Shown here: positions 1 to 8,449 of the stretch, piece after piece
How the letters are laid out: each line of letters starts with the position of its first letter
Numbering within the stretch: position 1 is the first letter of the stretch
From: Bacteroidetes bacterium MED-G13
Lineage (GTDB): Bacteria > Bacteroidota > Bacteroidia > Flavobacteriales > Flavobacteriaceae
Reading direction: 5' to 3'
Length of the DNA stretch: 39,471 bases
NCBI GenBank assembly: GCA_002457735.1
Contig: NTKO01000010.1
Coordinates: forward strand, 1 to 39,471
The notes under the pieces: model-generated
The model's database searches: none
Seen by the model: the letters and a program-made list of their open reading frames with translations, nothing else
Told to the model about the DNA's origin: nothing
Translations under genes and position numbers: made by a program

Positions 1-808
1 ACTGATTTTTCATTGGAATTACTAATAGTTTCTTTTTTAAATAAATAGCTTCTGCTGGTGTTTCAAAACCTGCTCCACATATAATTCCCAATGAGCTAGC
101 CATACTGATACTAAAAATCTTACTATTAATTGGTTCTAAAGTAAGATTTTTATGTAACACTCTCTCATTGACTTCTTTGGAAAATATGTGAAAATTAAAA
201 TTATTTAATTTTGTAAATATTTTTTTCAATTTTTTTACTGAATATGCTGGCAAATATATTGCGTAGTGATCTTTAATTTTTGGTTTTAGTCTCCTTACAT
301 TTTTACTAATTATAGGAAAAAAAATATTCTTATCGTACTCTGTAAAATGAAATCCAAACCCTTCTTTAACAGGAGCGTAAAATTTTAGTATTAATTTATG
401 TATAAACGAAAGTTTTTTTATCATGGGTACATTTTCATTTAAAAGAGCATATTGATGACTTAAAGCAAATGCTTTTTTATTTTGTAGTTTTGCTGTCCAT
501 GCAGAAATTGGCTCAAAGTCTGTAAGTATCAAATCATAATCATCTAGCTTTAAATTCCAAATGTCAATAAATAGGCGAATAAAATTCACTTTTCTAATTG
601 TGTGAAAAAAACTTATTCCCCCTCTTTTGCCAAAAACAAAACTTAACCCCTTAAATTTATATTTTACATTGAAATTTAGCTTCAAAGACGACTCTGTTCC
701 ACTTACTAAAACATCTACTCTAGCATGTTTTTTAAATATCGGTACAAGTTCATTTGCTCTAGTTATGTGACCATTTCCTGTTGCTTGAAGTGCATATAAT
801 ATTTTCAT
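1..808 (-). CDS. Glycosyltransferase, GT28-like (MJ1255/VC2487 family), partial
   Basis: The reading frame is open from an ATG at 808 to the left edge, giving about 269 residues with the C-terminus missing. The N-terminus MKILYALQATGNGHITRA has the glycine-rich GNGH loop of MurG/GT28-like GT-B glycosyltransferases, and the overall pattern (ILTDFEP, the later GFETPAEA segment) resembles the MJ1255/VC2487 group. GFETPAEA sits where such enzymes bind the nucleotide-sugar donor. The likely role is transfer of a sugar to a lipid or envelope acceptor at the inner face of the cytoplasmic membrane; the acceptor cannot be read from sequence. The ATG overlaps the stop of the upstream metallophosphoesterase as ATGA, so the two are probably translationally coupled and functionally paired. 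The family call is fairly confident, the substrate is not. Confidence 0.75.
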   Translation of the reverse strand, partial: MKILYALQATGNGHITRANELVPIFKKHARVDVLVSGTESSLKLNFNVKYKFKGLSFVFGKRGGISFFHTIRKVNFIRLFIDIWNLKLDDYDLILTDFEPISAWTAKLQNKKAFALSHQYALLNENVPMIKKLSFIHKLILKFYAPVKEGFGFHFTEYDKNIFFPIISKNVRRLKPKIKDHYAIYLPAYSVKKLKKIFTKLNNFNFHIFSKEVNERVLHKNLTLEPINSKIFSISMASSLGIICGAGFETPAEAIYLKKKLLVIPMKNQ

Positions 809-1626
809 TTTGTGAGTATATTATAATCATCTAACATTTCATTGAATATTTTATCAATGGGTTTAAAGCTTTCATCAATTTTAAAGTCACTATAATTAAA
901 TTTATATATTTCCCAATTTCCCTTATTATATTCCAGAGATGTTAAGTTCTCTACCCAGTCTCCTGAATTTAAATATTCAATATTTTTATTTTTTAATTTA
1001 AAAGTTTTGATACATGGTTCATGGATATGTCCACAAACTACCGACGTAAAACCATGATTTTCTGCAATTTCTACAATCGTATTTTCAAATTGGTTGATAT
1101 ATTTAACTGCTAGTTTAATATTTTTTTTGATTTTTTTTGAAAAAGAGGTTTTTTCTTTTTTGAAGAAAAAATAGATTTTATTAATTATAAAATTTAGTAA
1201 TATTAGTAAATCATATCCGTAAGAACCAAGTCTAGTTAACCATTTTGAATGCTGCATGGTTATATCAAATACATCTCCATGAAAAAACCATGTTTTTTCC
1301 CCATTAAGATTCAAAATTAATTTATTTGATATTTTGAAATTTGATATTTTGAAACCTTTGAATCTTCTTAACTCTTCATCGTGATTTCCTGTGATATAAT
1401 GTACAGTTACGCCATTATTTATTAATTTAAGAATTAGACGAATTAATTTGGTATGATATATATCCCAGTGCCTTTTTTTAAATTGCCACATATCAATAAA
1501 ATCACCATTCATTACAAGCATTCTGGGCTTAATGCTTTTTAAATAGAAGTATAGTTCTTTTGCTTTAGAACCAATAGAACCTAGGTGTACATCAGATATT
1601 ACAACAATATCAACAGATCTTTTCAC
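805..1626 (-). CDS. Calcineurin-like metallophosphoesterase, LpxH/PlcP type
   Basis: The 273-residue protein has the two-metal phosphoesterase motifs in order: DVHLGS (near residue 12), NGDFID (near 41), GNHDEE (near 80), HGDVFD (near 115) and GHIHEP (near 199). Annotation pipelines usually call this family UDP-2,3-diacylglucosamine diphosphatase. The features between motifs (HGDxFD followed by HSKWL, LGSYGYD, a lysine-rich stretch, NQFENT, and GDWVENLT near the end) also match, as I recall them, PlcP-type phospholipases C used by bacteria to strip head groups from phospholipids under phosphate limitation. Start is GTG at 1626; no better ATG exists. It lies 77 bp after the phytase gene and overlaps the glycosyltransferase start, which favours an envelope-lipid role. 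LpxH-type lipid A synthesis remains the main alternative. Confidence 0.8.
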   Translation of the reverse strand: MKRSVDIVVISDVHLGSIGSKAKELYFYLKSIKPRMLVMNGDFIDMWQFKKRHWDIYHTKLIRLILKLINNGVTVHYITGNHDEELRRFKGFKISNFKISNKLILNLNGEKTWFFHGDVFDITMQHSKWLTRLGSYGYDLLILLNFIINKIYFFFKKEKTSFSKKIKKNIKLAVKYINQFENTIVEIAENHGFTSVVCGHIHEPCIKTFKLKNKNIEYLNSGDWVENLTSLEYNKGNWEIYKFNYSDFKIDESFKPIDKIFNEMLDDYNILTK

Positions 1627-1703
1627 TGATGTAAAGGTAAACCCTAATTATTAGTAAGGTGTTAAATGATTTTTACTTAATAGTTATAAATTTATGAGAA
1701 ATG

Positions 1704-2732
1704 TTAATTAATTTTTAACCAATCAATCAATTTAAAGTTTTGGAATCCATCATCATTGAATCCATCTTGAACAACTAAAAATCCTTTTTTATACTTTCTA
1801 GTTGACATTGATGTAACCTCAATTCCATCTGTATCACTAGTACCGTCAATACCATTTCCATCAATTACTTTCACAAATTTTTTAAGCTTATGGTTTTTTC
1901 TGTCCAATACTGCATATCCATTACTTCCTTGAACAGAAATAATAATGCTTCCATTTTCCTCATCAGACTTGTATAATGCTAAACCTTCAAAATCATTTTT
2001 AAAAATTTTATTTACCCCAAAAATTAAACGTCTATTTTCGGCAATATTTGGATCTGCATTTATTTGCCATAAACCTTTATTTTCTTCAGCTATATAAATT
2101 TTTCCATAGTATTCATCAGCAACTAATCCTTCAATTAATGTTCTGAATTTTATGGTTCTAATTTTTTTGATGGATATTGAATTTTGAGAATCATCAACAA
2201 TCCATTGTTCAACATTACCAGATTCTTTATCACTTACAAAAATATAATTTGAATTGTCTCCTTGATAAAAGGTAATTCCATAGACATCTTTCAAAGAAGA
2301 TTTATTATTTGAATTGAGAATTATTTCTAGTGAGTTGTCTTTTGGATTAAGTTTATATAACTCAATTGAATTAGTGGATCTATTTGATCCACAAATGAGA
2401 GGAAAAACATCGCCTTTGAAAGAAAATTTGTTGATTATATCAACATTATTTACTCTGCCAAAGGGATAGTGATTTATTATTTGACCATCAAGATTATAAA
2501 CAACCAAACCATACTTCTTGTCTGTACCAATTATTACAGAACTTTCTGGAGAATCTATATTTTCATAAATACAAATATCATCAGCAGCATCATCATTACT
2601 AATAACAGGGGATGTTTCTAAATCAGCAACTACTTCTTTAACAACAAAAGAGCCAACAAAATTTGTTGGCTCTTGTGCGTACAATAAAGTATTGCTGATA
2701 ATTAAAATTATGAGCGATACATTTTTATTCAT
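1704..2732 (-). CDS. Beta-propeller 3-phytase, secreted
   Basis: This 342-residue protein begins with a signal peptide (about residues 1-19, ending YAQ). It then shows the hallmarks of Bacillus-type calcium-dependent beta-propeller phytases: DDAADD (47-52), GTDKKYGLVVYNLDG (69-83), a GRVNNVD segment (about 92-98), NDFEGLALY (246-254), SVQGSNGYAVLDR (266-278), GIDGTSDTDGIEVTS (294-308) and VVQDGFN (320-326). The acidic residues in these motifs line the calcium and phosphate sites in the family. It would hydrolyse inositol hexakisphosphate in the periplasm or outside the cell, releasing phosphate and lower inositol phosphates. The gene starts 3 bp after the stop of the TonB receptor gene, so the two are almost certainly cotranscribed. 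Length is normal for a single-domain enzyme, with no sorting domain. Confidence 0.93.
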   Translation of the reverse strand: MNKNVSLIILIISNTLLYAQEPTNFVGSFVVKEVVADLETSPVISNDDAADDICIYENIDSPESSVIIGTDKKYGLVVYNLDGQIINHYPFGRVNNVDIINKFSFKGDVFPLICGSNRSTNSIELYKLNPKDNSLEIILNSNNKSSLKDVYGITFYQGDNSNYIFVSDKESGNVEQWIVDDSQNSISIKKIRTIKFRTLIEGLVADEYYGKIYIAEENKGLWQINADPNIAENRRLIFGVNKIFKNDFEGLALYKSDEENGSIIISVQGSNGYAVLDRKNHKLKKFVKVIDGNGIDGTSDTDGIEVTSMSTRKYKKGFLVVQDGFNDDGFQNFKLIDWLKIN

Positions 2733-2735
2733 GGT

Positions 2736-5462
2736 TTAGAAATCATATTTTAACCCAACATTCCAGTTGTAGCTATAATATTCAAGCTGCATTGTTCTTT
2801 CTTTTACACCCTGATAATATCTAAGCGGCTGATTTGTTAAATTTTTTGCTTCAGCAAATATACTAAGTTTATCAGAAAGTCTATACGTAGCATTTAAATC
2901 AACAAAAAGTTGTTCGTCATAGTATCGATCTTCCCATGAATCACCTCCAATTTCATCTAAAGCCTCACCAGCATAATTCATAGAAGCTCTCACAAAAAAC
3001 TTCTTACTTTCATAAGCTAAAGATGCGTTATACATATTTTCAATTGCACCAGCAAGTGGAACATCATCTCTACCCTCAATTCCATCAGTATTTGAGTCTG
3101 TAAAAGTATAATTAGCCATTAAAGTAAAGTTATCAAGTAATCTAGTTTGTAATCCAAATTCAAAACCGGTTACACTAGCTTTTGATCCATTTCTTACTTG
3201 TTCATATTCATAATCAGGAGTACCATTATAAACATAATTTTCTGTTGTAAATGTGTACAACCAATTATCAATATTTTTATAAAATGCTCCAAAAGAAATT
3301 AACGCTGTTCCACCAAAATAGTAATCAAGCATTAGGTCAAGGTTGTTTGAAAGAGATGCTTCTAAATCAGGGTTACCTACCGCAATCTCTTCATCACTAG
3401 AAACAACTGCTTGATAAGGGACCAAGTCATAATAATTTGGTCTCGCAATACTATTACTATAACCTAAATTAGCAACGAATTTATCACTGAATTCATGTTG
3501 CACGTTTAAGCTAGGAAGAATATTTGAATATGAGTTTGATCCAGAAATACTTTCGATATCATCAACTGAATCATAATCACCATCCTCATCATAAACTCTT
3601 CCTGTATAGTCTATGTCTGTGTGCTCAAACCTAGCACCTACAACAACAGTTGTCTTGTCTCCTAATTTGTCAGTAACCATTGCGTATGCTGCAGCAACTT
3701 TTTCATCAGCACTGTAAATCTCCCCAGCAAATTCCTCAAATAATATTTCACTTCCATCACCAGAATAAAAGTTTTGGGCTCCTAGCCATTCTGCAGTTGC
3801 AAAATTTCCTAACATATATTGATCACCTGGTTCATACCCATCGATTGAAGCATTAAAGTAATCAGCATCAGCCATGGTATCAAATGGGAAACCATCTTCA
3901 AAACCTTCCCAGAAATCATTTCTCATTTTTTCTTTTACCTTATACTTAGCACCAAACTTTAATTTGTCATCTCCATCATTGTAAGGTAACTCAAAGTTTA
4001 TTTTAGCACTTGAATTTTCTTCCTCAGTGTATTTTTGTGCTTGCTCAAAATGTCTGAATCCATATTCAGCAGGATCATTCCAGCTATCTCCTTCAAAATT
4101 AAATACAGGATATTCAGGATCAGATAAGTCAATAGAACTTAAATCAGCACTACTATTTTGAAACCTTACATATCTTTCATTTGGTCTTTCTTCACTAGCC
4201 TTTGAAGTACCAACTTTCCAATCCATAGTTACTTTTCCAAACAGGTGCTCACCACCAAATGAAATTTTCCTTACTCTTTGGTCTTCTAGTCTTCTGTTGT
4301 CATTGATATCATCACCAATACCACCTTTTGTTTGTTTTCTAACTCTCACACCTTCAGATGGATCAGCTTCCCAATCATCGATATTACCGATTCTTAGTCT
4401 AAATCTATTTTCCCAATCATCCCTGTGATTATAAATTGTTTTTACAAATAAAGAATTATTGTCATCGATTTCATAGTCAAGGTTTAATCCAATACTTCTT
4501 CTTGTCCTTTTAACATCATATCTTCTAATATCATGCTCACCAATCGCCCCATCTTCCGCCCAATCTTCTGGATCATTCCACTCAAATTCAATATTATCAG
4601 ATCCATAATTTCTTGTTTGTAAAGTTGAGCTTAAAGAATAGCTTAACTTATCATTTATTTTATCTGCTACAACTAATGCGATATTTGCATTGGATCCATC
4701 AGATCTTATGGGTTCTGCACCGGCAGAAAGGGTAGCCGAAGCTCTAAAACCACTAGGATTGGATCTTGTAACAAGATTAACTGATCCTCCAATTGCATCA
4801 GCTTCCATATCAGGAGTCATGGATTTATTAACTTCTATTGTTTGAATCATCGCAGAGGGAATTAAGTCAAGTTGAACATTTCTATTATCCCCTTCCGCAG
4901 AAGGAATTCTATCTCCATTAAGAGTGACAGAGTTCAATCCTGAAGCAAAACCTCTTATCACGATATTTCTTGCTTCTCCTTGATCTCCTTGCATGGAAAC
5001 CCCAGCAACTCTTTTCAATACATCACCAACATTATCATCAGGATATTTTCCAACTTGATCAGATGAAATAACGTTCGTAACATTTAAATCAGATTTTTGT
5101 TGGTTCAATGCCTTAACAATTCCACTAGAATAGCCGGAGACAACAATTTCAGCAAGTTCCGTAGCAGATGGCTCAAGAGTAAAATCTTGGGTAGTAGTTG
5201 CATTTTCTGCAATTTCTACAGAGGCAGTGACTCCTTCAAAACCGATATAGGAAACACTAATTTCGGAATTTCCAGATTCTAGATCGATGAATCTGTAAAA
5301 ACCATTAAAATCTGAAACAGTTCCCTTGTCATTGTCAACAATTATTGTTGCACCCGGTAAAGGAAAACCATTAGAATCAAGAACTCTTCCCTTCAAATTG
5401 GATTGGGAAAAAGTAAAACTTACACAAAATAGTGCAAATAATAAGAAGTAAAATTTTTTCAT
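2736..5462 (-). CDS. TonB-dependent outer-membrane receptor paired with phytase
   Basis: The 908-residue protein has a signal peptide (about 1-19, ending TFS-Q), a carboxypeptidase-D-like beta-sandwich (about 22-108, GRVLDSNGFPLPGATI), a plug domain (about 120-235, including GDVLKRVAGVSMQGDQGEA and LNGDRIPSAEGDNRNVQL) and a 22-strand-type barrel ending in YDF, the usual terminal aromatic residue. The plug resembles the TonB-Xanth-Caul (TIGR01782) type. It would import a scarce substrate across the outer membrane using proton-motive force. Its tight linkage to the phytase suggests inositol phosphates or the products of phytate hydrolysis as cargo; that is inference. No SusD-like gene is next to it. 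A Pho-box-like promoter lies upstream (see 5499-5532). Confidence 0.92.
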   Translation of the reverse strand: MKKFYFLLFALFCVSFTFSQSNLKGRVLDSNGFPLPGATIIVDNDKGTVSDFNGFYRFIDLESGNSEISVSYIGFEGVTASVEIAENATTTQDFTLEPSATELAEIVVSGYSSGIVKALNQQKSDLNVTNVISSDQVGKYPDDNVGDVLKRVAGVSMQGDQGEARNIVIRGFASGLNSVTLNGDRIPSAEGDNRNVQLDLIPSAMIQTIEVNKSMTPDMEADAIGGSVNLVTRSNPSGFRASATLSAGAEPIRSDGSNANIALVVADKINDKLSYSLSSTLQTRNYGSDNIEFEWNDPEDWAEDGAIGEHDIRRYDVKRTRRSIGLNLDYEIDDNNSLFVKTIYNHRDDWENRFRLRIGNIDDWEADPSEGVRVRKQTKGGIGDDINDNRRLEDQRVRKISFGGEHLFGKVTMDWKVGTSKASEERPNERYVRFQNSSADLSSIDLSDPEYPVFNFEGDSWNDPAEYGFRHFEQAQKYTEEENSSAKINFELPYNDGDDKLKFGAKYKVKEKMRNDFWEGFEDGFPFDTMADADYFNASIDGYEPGDQYMLGNFATAEWLGAQNFYSGDGSEILFEEFAGEIYSADEKVAAAYAMVTDKLGDKTTVVVGARFEHTDIDYTGRVYDEDGDYDSVDDIESISGSNSYSNILPSLNVQHEFSDKFVANLGYSNSIARPNYYDLVPYQAVVSSDEEIAVGNPDLEASLSNNLDLMLDYYFGGTALISFGAFYKNIDNWLYTFTTENYVYNGTPDYEYEQVRNGSKASVTGFEFGLQTRLLDNFTLMANYTFTDSNTDGIEGRDDVPLAGAIENMYNASLAYESKKFFVRASMNYAGEALDEIGGDSWEDRYYDEQLFVDLNATYRLSDKLSIFAEAKNLTNQPLRYYQGVKERTMQLEYYSYNWNVGLKYDF

Positions 5463-5498
5463 GTTTTGTAATTTAATTTTATGAAATCAAAATAAAAA

Positions 5499-5532
5499 CA
5501 ATATTATGAATGAAATGTTAACTGAATGTTAT
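5499..5532 (-). promoter_or_regulatory. Pho-box-like direct repeat plus -7 element for the phytase-linked receptor
   Basis: Read on the minus strand, 5532-5516 is ATAACA-N5-TTAACA, two hexamers with an 11-bp period. Nine bp later, 5506-5499 reads TAATATTG, one mismatch from the Bacteroidota -7 consensus TAnnTTTG. A transcript would start near 5495, giving a leader of about 33 nt. The repeat resembles the B. subtilis PhoP-type box (TTAACA-like hexamers about 5 bp apart) and sits where an activator would replace the -33 contact. Regulator identity is inference. Confidence 0.5.
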
Positions 5533-5553
5533 TAATAATTTATATTAATAACT

Positions 5554-8361
5554 TTAGAATTTTACGGAATATCCAATTGAAATCTCTGTTCCAATTTCTC
5601 TGTAGGAAAATATCTGATCACTAATTCCAAAGGATTCGTACACACTTTCCTTTTTATTATTTAGGAGGTTTTTAGCTTTTACAGAAATCGAGGATTTACC
5701 ATTTTTGTCTAGAAATTTTTTGAGAGTAAAATTTAAGCTATGAAATGGAGAAGTATACACATCAGGAACATAACCAGTTCCAACAACTTCTAATGTAGGT
5801 CCTTGTACATTATAGTAAAATCCATATTGAAACCCAGTACTTTCATTTAAGTATTCTAGGTTTGAATTTATCAAATAGGGGGATTGCCCTTGTAAATCTC
5901 TTTTGTTCGAAATACTTTCTCCAACTCTTGCAGAGTTAGATCTTAATAAAAATTCATCATCTGACATTTCTAGAGAAGAGCTAATGTAAGAAGCATTCAA
6001 TGCAAACCTCCATTTTCTAATGTCATCTGAAATAAAATTTATTGGTTTTCTAATTTCAAATTCTGCTCCAAAAACTTCTGCTGAACCAAGATTTTTAGAG
6101 GTGAGTTGTTGAGGTGCTTGAGCAAAAAATGTTAATTCAATAGGGTCTTTAAAACTTTTATAAAACCCACTGATAGCTACAATATCACCCTTATTTCCAA
6201 ATATCTCATATCTTATATCAGCATTGTTAATATATGAAGGTTTTAGATCTATATTTCCAATATAAAGCCTATCAGTAATAGCATCATAAATTTGAGCCTT
6301 TGAGGCTTCTTTAAATGATGGTCTTGCTGTAGTTAATGAGTAGGAAGTTCTAAAATTTGAATTTTCATTGATTTTATAAATCAAGTTTAAGGATGGATAG
6401 AAATCTAGTTTAGAAATAATTTTTGAATTATTAAAAACAGCGGTTCCGCTTTGGTTTTGTCCAGTGTAGTAAGATTCAAATTGTTCTGCCCTAATTCCTA
6501 TAATTGTTTTAAAACTTTTAAACAAGTCGAATTCGTTTGCTAAATAAGCGGCAAAAATTGTTTGTTCTCCTTCATAAGAGTTGGAGGGTTGATATATATT
6601 GTTAGAATCTAAGAATGTTCCTTGACCTGAATCAACTGTCCAAATATTTTGCGCTGCTAAAATATTATTTGCATTACCATCAACCACATTATTAGGATTG
6701 GCTTTAAAGAAATAGGAGTCAACTTCAAAATCTCTATTCTTAATTGTAGCACTCAATCCAAATTTTAGTTTTGCAGGATTTTCTTTAATTGTATATTTTT
6801 TTAAAACATTCAATTGATTGGAAAAGTTAATTTCCTTTAACTCTCTCCAAGTTCTTGTAGGGTATCCAAATGAGCTTGGTTGAATTGAATAATTTCCTTC
6901 ATCATTTATGTATAATGCTGTATTTTTATGATCCTTATCAAACACATTAGATAAAGAAGGAGAAACTTTCCACTCTAATTTCCAATCATTTTCAAAACTA
7001 TGTGTTCCATTCAGTAGAAAATTAGTTACGGACCTTTGCGTATATAAAACGACATCCTTTGTAGCTTGTTCGATTCCACCACCGCCTGTTCCTTGAGAAG
7101 CTTGTTGATTGAAAAAAGCTCCAGTATTTTCTCCATTTTGTATATGAAGCATATTAAATTTATATTTTGACCTTTCTCTTTTATACACTAGCCCAGCTAA
7201 TGCATTCAGTATGACGTTATTAGATCCCTGATCTCCTACGCTAAGTCTATCAGTAACTAAATTTAAAACACTGTTATCATTGGAATCTTTTTTTAATCTG
7301 TTATCAATTCTATTTTTATAAAATGAAGTTTCATTCTTATATGACATTGAGACTTGAAAACCTAGTTTATCATCATTCAAATCAAATTGATTACCAGCAG
7401 TAAACCCAAAGCTAAAGTCATTCATGCTTGTCTTGTTTTTTGCTTTTAATATTGGATCAAATGAGTTTGTGAGCTGGGTAAGGAGGGGGTCATTTGCAAA
7501 AGTACCAGGAATTTGTTGGTATCTATCAATTGGGATATCCCTTGCCCCATTATCAAAACCAAGAAAATCTGTTGATTTTGCTTCGCCAATTAAAAAAGCA
7601 TTATTGAAATGCATTTTTGAATTATATGCACTTCCGATTGAAATTGACAATTCTCTTTTAGTTGGAAAGTCTTTTGTAACTATGTCAATTACACCGCCCG
7701 TAAAATCAGCTGGATACTCAGCCGCTGCACTTTTTATTACAATAATATTTTCAAGAATATTCGTTGGAAATATATCCATTTGTATTGTGTTTCTGTCTGG
7801 GTCCAGACCAGGAATATCAACCCCATTTAAAATGGATTTTGTATATCTATCTCCAAGACCTCGTACATATACATATTTACCACCCTGTACAGAAACACCA
7901 GGGACAGCTTTGACTGCACCAGCAATATTACTTGCCCCAGCCTTTTTGATTCCTTGTGATGAAATACCATCTAGCATTACCGTTGATTTTTTTTGAATAT
8001 CAAGTACAGCAGATTCTGTATTTTTTCTGACGGTAGTTGAAATAACAACCTCATCTAACATATTTGTCAATAAAGTGACATTTACTATTTCATCACTTTC
8101 CTCAGAGATAGTGACATCCGTAATTTCTATGGTTGAATATCCTACAAAAGAAAAAATTAGTGTGTAAGAGCCAGGATCCAAGCTTAGCTCATATTTTCCG
8201 TCAAAGTCTGAAGTGGTGCCAATACTCGAATCTTTTACAATCACATTCGCAAAGGCCATTGGTTCATCATATTCACCATCCATAATCAAACCAGAAACCT
8301 TTCCTTGCGAGATGCTTAGGGATGTAAAAAGTAAAAAAAACAATAAACCAAAATATTTCAT
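5554..8361 (-). CDS. TonB-dependent outer-membrane receptor (second)
   Basis: The 935-residue protein has a signal peptide (about 1-18, ending SIS-Q), a carboxypeptidase-D-like domain (about 21-105), a plug (about 118-235) with VRGLGDRYTKSILNGVDIPG and PADFTGGVIDIVTK, and a C-terminal beta-barrel ending in VKF. The plug differs clearly from that of the neighbouring receptor, so this is not a recent duplicate. The imported ligand cannot be inferred from the protein alone. The gene lies between the lipoprotein gene (88 bp upstream) and the receptor-phytase pair (91 bp downstream), and its own promoter shares architecture with the latter. A shared phosphorus-acquisition role is therefore plausible. 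No SusD homologue accompanies it; the upstream lipoprotein is the likeliest partner. Confidence 0.92.
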   Translation of the reverse strand: MKYFGLLFFLLFTSLSISQGKVSGLIMDGEYDEPMAFANVIVKDSSIGTTSDFDGKYELSLDPGSYTLIFSFVGYSTIEITDVTISEESDEIVNVTLLTNMLDEVVISTTVRKNTESAVLDIQKKSTVMLDGISSQGIKKAGASNIAGAVKAVPGVSVQGGKYVYVRGLGDRYTKSILNGVDIPGLDPDRNTIQMDIFPTNILENIIVIKSAAAEYPADFTGGVIDIVTKDFPTKRELSISIGSAYNSKMHFNNAFLIGEAKSTDFLGFDNGARDIPIDRYQQIPGTFANDPLLTQLTNSFDPILKAKNKTSMNDFSFGFTAGNQFDLNDDKLGFQVSMSYKNETSFYKNRIDNRLKKDSNDNSVLNLVTDRLSVGDQGSNNVILNALAGLVYKRERSKYKFNMLHIQNGENTGAFFNQQASQGTGGGGIEQATKDVVLYTQRSVTNFLLNGTHSFENDWKLEWKVSPSLSNVFDKDHKNTALYINDEGNYSIQPSSFGYPTRTWRELKEINFSNQLNVLKKYTIKENPAKLKFGLSATIKNRDFEVDSYFFKANPNNVVDGNANNILAAQNIWTVDSGQGTFLDSNNIYQPSNSYEGEQTIFAAYLANEFDLFKSFKTIIGIRAEQFESYYTGQNQSGTAVFNNSKIISKLDFYPSLNLIYKINENSNFRTSYSLTTARPSFKEASKAQIYDAITDRLYIGNIDLKPSYINNADIRYEIFGNKGDIVAISGFYKSFKDPIELTFFAQAPQQLTSKNLGSAEVFGAEFEIRKPINFISDDIRKWRFALNASYISSSLEMSDDEFLLRSNSARVGESISNKRDLQGQSPYLINSNLEYLNESTGFQYGFYYNVQGPTLEVVGTGYVPDVYTSPFHSLNFTLKKFLDKNGKSSISVKAKNLLNNKKESVYESFGISDQIFSYREIGTEISIGYSVKF

Positions 8362-8373
8362 AATAAATTTCTT

Positions 8374-8408
8374 AAAAAAAAATGCCTGTGTAAATTAATA
8401 CACAGGCA
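8374..8408 (-). terminator. Rho-independent terminator of the lipoprotein gene
   Basis: A perfect 10-bp inverted repeat, TGCCTGTGTA (8383-8392) and TACACAGGCA (8399-8408), encloses a 6-nt loop. Read on the minus strand it is followed directly by nine T residues (complement of A 8374-8382). This is a textbook intrinsic terminator placed after the lipoprotein stop at 8450 and just before the receptor start at 8361. Confidence 0.9.
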
Positions 8409-8442
8409 CAAAAATAAATTTGTTTTCTTAAACAAATGTTAA
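8409..8442 (-). promoter_or_regulatory. Pho-box-like repeat plus perfect -7 element for the second receptor
   Basis: On the minus strand, 8442-8426 reads TTAACA-N5-TTAAGA. Nine bp later, 8416-8409 reads TATTTTTG, a perfect TAnnTTTG. The predicted start of transcription is near 8405, inside the first arm of the terminator hairpin, so the new transcript would lack part of the stem. The geometry matches the site at 5499-5532. The -7 element is strong evidence; the identity of the regulator is inference. Confidence 0.55.
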
Positions 8443-8449
8443 CAAATCA

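Noticed and set aside
1691-1707. Possible Pho-box-like site before the metallophosphoesterase gene
   Set aside because: Only one good half-site (TTAACA at 1707-1702) is present; the second hexamer (CATAAA) does not match, and TACCTTTA near the start lacks a -33 partner.
7424-7996. 190-residue plus-strand open frame inside the second TonB receptor gene
   Set aside because: It is antisense to a clearly coding receptor region, with no family features and no promoter.
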